Source: Cloeon dipterum (Eukaryota > Arthropoda > Insecta > Ephemeroptera > Baetidae). From it: 64,000 bases of DNA. Both the position numbers and the translations under genes were made by a program. This document shows, one piece after another, positions 60,577 to 64,000 of this stretch (positions are counted from its first letter, which is position 1; every line of letters begins with the position of its first letter). The stretch is from assembly GCF_949628265.1 (NCBI RefSeq), contig NC_088787.1, forward strand, positions 20,636,501-20,700,500. Reading direction: 5' to 3'. Under the pieces are notes generated by a model. It searched no databases and was not told where the DNA came from. It worked only from the letters and a program-made list of their open reading frames with translations.

Positions 60577-61144
60577 GATGTTAACAAGATGAATTTTATA
60601 CCTATTTATAGAATAGCAAATGACTATGAAAGATTAATTAGTTAAAAACGAAATGGAAAAAATTACTGATTATGAATTATGAAGTAAAATGGGAAATAGT
60701 AATATGTCGCATAGTAAATGGAAATTCAGAAAATTCTGCACGATCCTTAACACTATTAACTCTAAAAGAATCCGTATCAAGGAAGCAAATATTGGCGCCA
60801 CCTTCCGGTACCGGCAGCAGCAGTTAAGTCACAGACTTTAAGAGCGCTGCATAGGTGCCATTTTTCGCTGTTAAACCGAGGGGGAAACTGGGGAAAGCAT
60901 TATCATATTGTTTACAAATATGGCGTCTCTGCTTGTTTACTTGTTACTTTTTATCATTCGTTCGGTTTGCGACTGCGTAAACAAACAAGCGGCTGCAGGC
61001 TGCACTTATGTACTTATTGTTAGTAAATTTTTGTGTTTTTCAAGGCAGAAGTGGAACACGCTGACCACAACCTCGTTTCTGTGATTCGGACGGGTTCCGC
61101 TGTCCACAATTCTTCGCCTACAGTGTGAATTAAGTTGATGAACC
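60577..61144. other. Upstream region and 5' UTR of Cyclin K
   Basis: No coding exon. A GGCGCCACC motif occurs near 60794. An acceptor-like sequence (TTTTTCAAGGCAG, ending near 61046) may mark the start of a 5' UTR exon. A short upstream ATG at 61138 precedes the real start. Confidence 0.4.
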
Positions 61145-63535
61145 ATGCCCTACTGGTACTACGACAAGAAGGAGCTGCGCAACACGCCGTCGATCCAGGA
61201 TGGCATCGACTTCGACACTGAGAGCCGGTACCGCAAGGAGGGTGCCCGCTTCATCATCGACACAGGAACCAAAATGGACCTGGGCTACAACACCATTGCC
61301 ACAGGTGTCGTCTATTTCCACCGTTTTTACATGTTCCACTCATTCAGAGCCTTTCCTCGCTACGTGAGTTGCAAAAATTGTTTGTTCTCCCTACTATGGA
61401 CTAAAATTTTATAGCAGGTTACAGCGTGTTGCTGTCTTTTCTTGGCCGGCAAGGTGGAGGAGACTCCGAAGAAGTGCAAGGATATAATTAGGACGGCTCG
61501 CAGTCTCTTGACGGAGTCAAAGTTTATGCAGTTCGGAGAAGATCCTAAGGTGCACACTGTAAGCACGCATCATCCAGCAAAAAATAATATTCTAGTTAAT
61601 CTCCCTCTCTTTAGCACATTCCAAACTGTATTTTACATTGTATGATAATGAGACAAGTAGTGCACTGTTTTTCATTCTACAAAAGTCCTACCCTAATCAG
61701 TATTTATCTAATTGGCAGGAAGAGGTGATGACCCTGGAGCGTATCCTGCTGCAGACGATTAAATTCGACCTGCAAATCGAGCATCCCTACCAGTACCTGT
61801 TGAAGTACGCCAAAGCCCTGCAGGGCGACAAAGTCAAATTGCAGAAAATGGTCCAGATGGCCTGGACGTTCATTAATGACAGGTGTGGTGAATTGAGTTG
61901 TGCATTTTGTCCTTTTCTATAGCAATGCATATTTTGTAGCCTCTGCACCACCCTAAGTCTGCAGTGGGAGCCAGAGATCTTAGCAGTCGCGCTCATGTAT
62001 CTTGCCAGCAAGCTTAGCAAATTTGAGGTTGAATCGTGGGTTGGACGCAAGATCCATCATCTTAGGTGGTGGGACCTGTTTGTCGAGGACATCACAATGG
62101 ATCTCTTGGAAGGTAGGTCTTTTGTAACCCTTAATTTTATTGAATCATTAAGAAAGATTTCCGCATAATGTTTTCATAAATTTTTTAAACTGCTCGGCTT
62201 TTAAATTGAATAAATGGTCTAAACTAAAACTTTAATTCGGACTATATTTCATTGGCAGGGAACTTTTTGAATAATATTTTTTCTTGTAAGTAATTAGCAA
62301 ATTTAATATTTATTGAAAAAAAATTGCTTACCATTTGCAAGCCAAAATAAAATTAATCTTGGACAAAAATACGGTCCAAAAACCTGACACCTGACTAAGC
62401 CCTAGAAATGTTTTAGGATGCTAAGTTTTAGCTGGAAGGGATGTGGTTTGAACTAATACTAGTTTTACAGTTTAAAAGAAAATTTAGGCTGAATTGAGGG
62501 TAGGACAGTAGGCATAACATTTCCGCCATTTTCGAAATAATAACTACAAAGCAGCTCGATTTAGTCACAGCCACCTTTAACTGCTTATTTGGATTTTTGC
62601 GTGTAAAAATAATACAAATTTATTTCTTGGCCAAGGGATTGGAAAAAACAAAGGTAAAAAAGTCAGTGTTAAGAATAATATACAACCCAGCAATGAAGAG
62701 GTTATTGGAAATTTTAATATTTATTAGCTTTCAGGATGTGTTTTTCTTTTAGTATGCAATTCAGCTTGGCATTTCCATAGCCAAAAACTCCTTTTTAAAC
62801 TATAATCATTTTACTGTGAAATTTGGATTACTTTAAAAAACCTTCTTTACACAGATTAACATGTAGAATTAAAACTTTAGAGCACAAAACTTGATTCTCA
62901 TCACACCAGGCTGTACGATTAAAAAAATCCTCAGCAGCTTAAACGTAGCAACCTATGATTTTTCATGAAATCTTTAAAAAATAGGCTTATTTATTTACCT
63001 TTTCAGTTAAAATATATATTTGTATTTAATTTTTGCAGATATTTGCCACCAAGTTCTGGATCTTTATTCAAAACCGAAAGTTACTCCACCGGCTGTGTCG
63101 CCACCTCTGGCTGCGTCGACCATCAAGCCGATTCCCCCTCCCTCCTTGAAGAGAGGCCTTGACCCAGCTGGTTCAGGTAAAAGCCAAAACCTCACAAAAA
63201 AAATCAATTCCCTTACAAATCAATTTGCAGCCAAAATGCTGAAAGAAGAAATGGCGGACGTGAAAGATGAGGCCAAGCTGCCTCCTGAGCTGTTGGTGCC
63301 GCCGCCGCACATCATGCCGCCGGTGGGGCCACCCCCGGGTATGCCCCCAACCAATGTGCCGCCGCCCAACATGTACCAACACCCACCGCCGAACCACCAC
63401 CCTTACCCTCCGCCCCTGATGGGCTCCGGGCCTGCGGCGCCCCCGTTTCACTTCTCGCACTACGTCATGCCGCACCAGCAACCGACTCTGCCTGGTCAGG
63501 CACCCTATTTTAAGCCGCCCTACTATGAGAAATGA
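61145..63535 (+). CDS. CycK: Cyclin K
   Basis: Exons 61145-61363, 61418-61549, 61719-61882, 61940-62112, 63039-63176 and 63231-63535 give 376 residues. An in-frame TGA directly before the ACC-ATG fixes the start. The protein opens [16 protein letters not shown], then cyclin box 1 ([31 protein letters not shown]) and cyclin box 2 ([15 protein letters not shown], then [15 protein letters not shown]), matching Cyclin K closely. The C-terminal third is proline- and histidine-rich. Cyclin K activates CDK12/CDK13, which phosphorylate the RNA polymerase II tail during elongation. Introns are GT-AG; the last (63177-63230, 54 nt) has no stop, so read-through is possible. AATAAA lies at 63575-63580. 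It is convergent with GTPBP3. Confidence 0.96.
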
Positions 63536-63574
63536 CTAGTGTATCCAGAGAGTCGCGTTTTATAAGTAACTAGG

Positions 63575-63580
63575 AATAAA
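63575..63580 (+). terminator. Polyadenylation signal of Cyclin K
   Basis: AATAAA 40 nt after the stop codon. Cleavage 10-30 nt later would place the transcript end about 63590-63610, next to the GTPBP3 stop codon on the other strand. Confidence 0.6.
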
Positions 63581-63609
63581 TTTTCAAACTTATTTTATAT
63601 TGATTTAAT

Positions 63610-63615
63610 TTTATT
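63610..63615 (-). terminator. Likely polyadenylation signal of GTPBP3
   Basis: AATAAA on the minus strand, only two bases after the GTPBP3 stop codon. If used, the 3' UTR would be very short and end inside the Cyclin K 3' UTR. Confidence 0.5.
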
Positions 63616-63617
63616 GA

Positions 63618-64000
63618 TTATTTCCCTACGCAAAACTCTGAAAAGATGAGATCCAGCAGCTGTTCCGTCGATACCTTCCCCGTCAGCATACCCAGGTGGC
63701 GCAGCGCCTGCCTCAATTGCTCCGCGGCAATTACCAAGTCTTTTTCTGCTTCCAGGGACCGCTGGTATTCGTGCAAATATTCCAAACAGGTTTCAAGATA
63801 ACTTCGGTGTCTAGCTTGAGTAATCGTTGGGCATTCCCTCGATGGGTCGCCACAACTGTGAATATCAAGTTTTAAATTAATGCGGCGGAATGATAGGCCA
63901 AATACTCACAGACTAGTTAGTCTATTTTGCAATATGTTTAAGAGCTGGCTGATTCCTTCCCCGCTTTCACATGAAGTTAGAATTACATTTTCTGGCAGCT
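63618..64000 (-). CDS. GTPBP3: GTPBP3 / MnmE-type tRNA modification GTPase, C-terminal part
   Basis: Two exon pieces are visible: from the window edge to 63910, then 63855-63618, with a 54-nt GT-AG intron. The first ends the G domain (ILTSCESGEGISQLLNIL, with the Ser of the G5-like motif). The second is the C-terminal helical domain (CGDPSRECPTITQARHRSYL), and the protein ends LIFSEFCVGK, the family's F-C-[IV]-G-K signature with the cysteine thought to act in modification. GTPBP3 with MTO1 makes the 5-taurinomethyl modification of wobble U34 in mitochondrial tRNAs. The N-terminal half lies beyond the window. Confidence 0.93.

Noticed and set aside
63173..63481. Arg/His-rich minus-strand frame
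   Set aside because: Antisense of the proline-rich Cyclin K tail.

Overview
The window looks like arthropod nuclear DNA, most likely insect. It is AT-rich, with one very long gene whose small coding exons are split by introns of up to about 34 kb. It also holds compact genes with introns of only 39-57 nt, an elongator tRNA-Met, microsatellites and many short transposon remnants. The species cannot be named from the sequence alone. The great majority of open frames here are chance ORFs; only five protein genes and one tRNA are supported.

Layout. (1) 1-7.7 kb is intergenic and holds a 2.2-kb inverted-repeat element (1991-4183) and a SINE copy (about 5652-5935). (2) 7.77-56.85 kb, plus strand, is a dpr-family (defective proboscis extension response) two-Ig cell-surface gene. 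Six coding exons join in frame to 317 residues, with a 33.8-kb first intron. (3) Nested inside that intron on the minus strand, at 31.9-35.1 kb, are two tandem class-A GPCR genes with aminergic-type residues. Both encode 336 residues, share intron positions and phases, and have exon 2 of exactly 287 nt; they are clearly duplicates. (4) The 12-kb second dpr intron holds a LINE 3'-end fragment, an inverted-repeat MITE, an isolated SINE core and a SINE with a 5S-rRNA-derived head. (5) 57-61 kb is intergenic, with a GC-rich unassigned island and tRNA-Met(CAT) on the minus strand. (6) 61.1-63.5 kb, plus strand, is Cyclin K, complete in six coding exons. (7) From 63.6 kb to the window end, minus strand, is the 3' end of GTPBP3/MnmE, convergent with Cyclin K and only 82 bp away stop to stop.

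Functionally the genes are not an operon or pathway. The dpr protein is expected to act in neuronal surface recognition, the GPCR pair in amine-like signalling, Cyclin K in transcription elongation with CDK12/13, and GTPBP3 in mitochondrial tRNA wobble-uridine modification. The most unusual signals are: the SINE family with a 5S-like head and a 33-bp core identical in three otherwise diverged copies; the nested GPCR pair with a 39-nt GC-AG intron and a 48-nt stop-free intron; and two inverted-repeat element families. All calls come from reading the sequence; no database search was possible.
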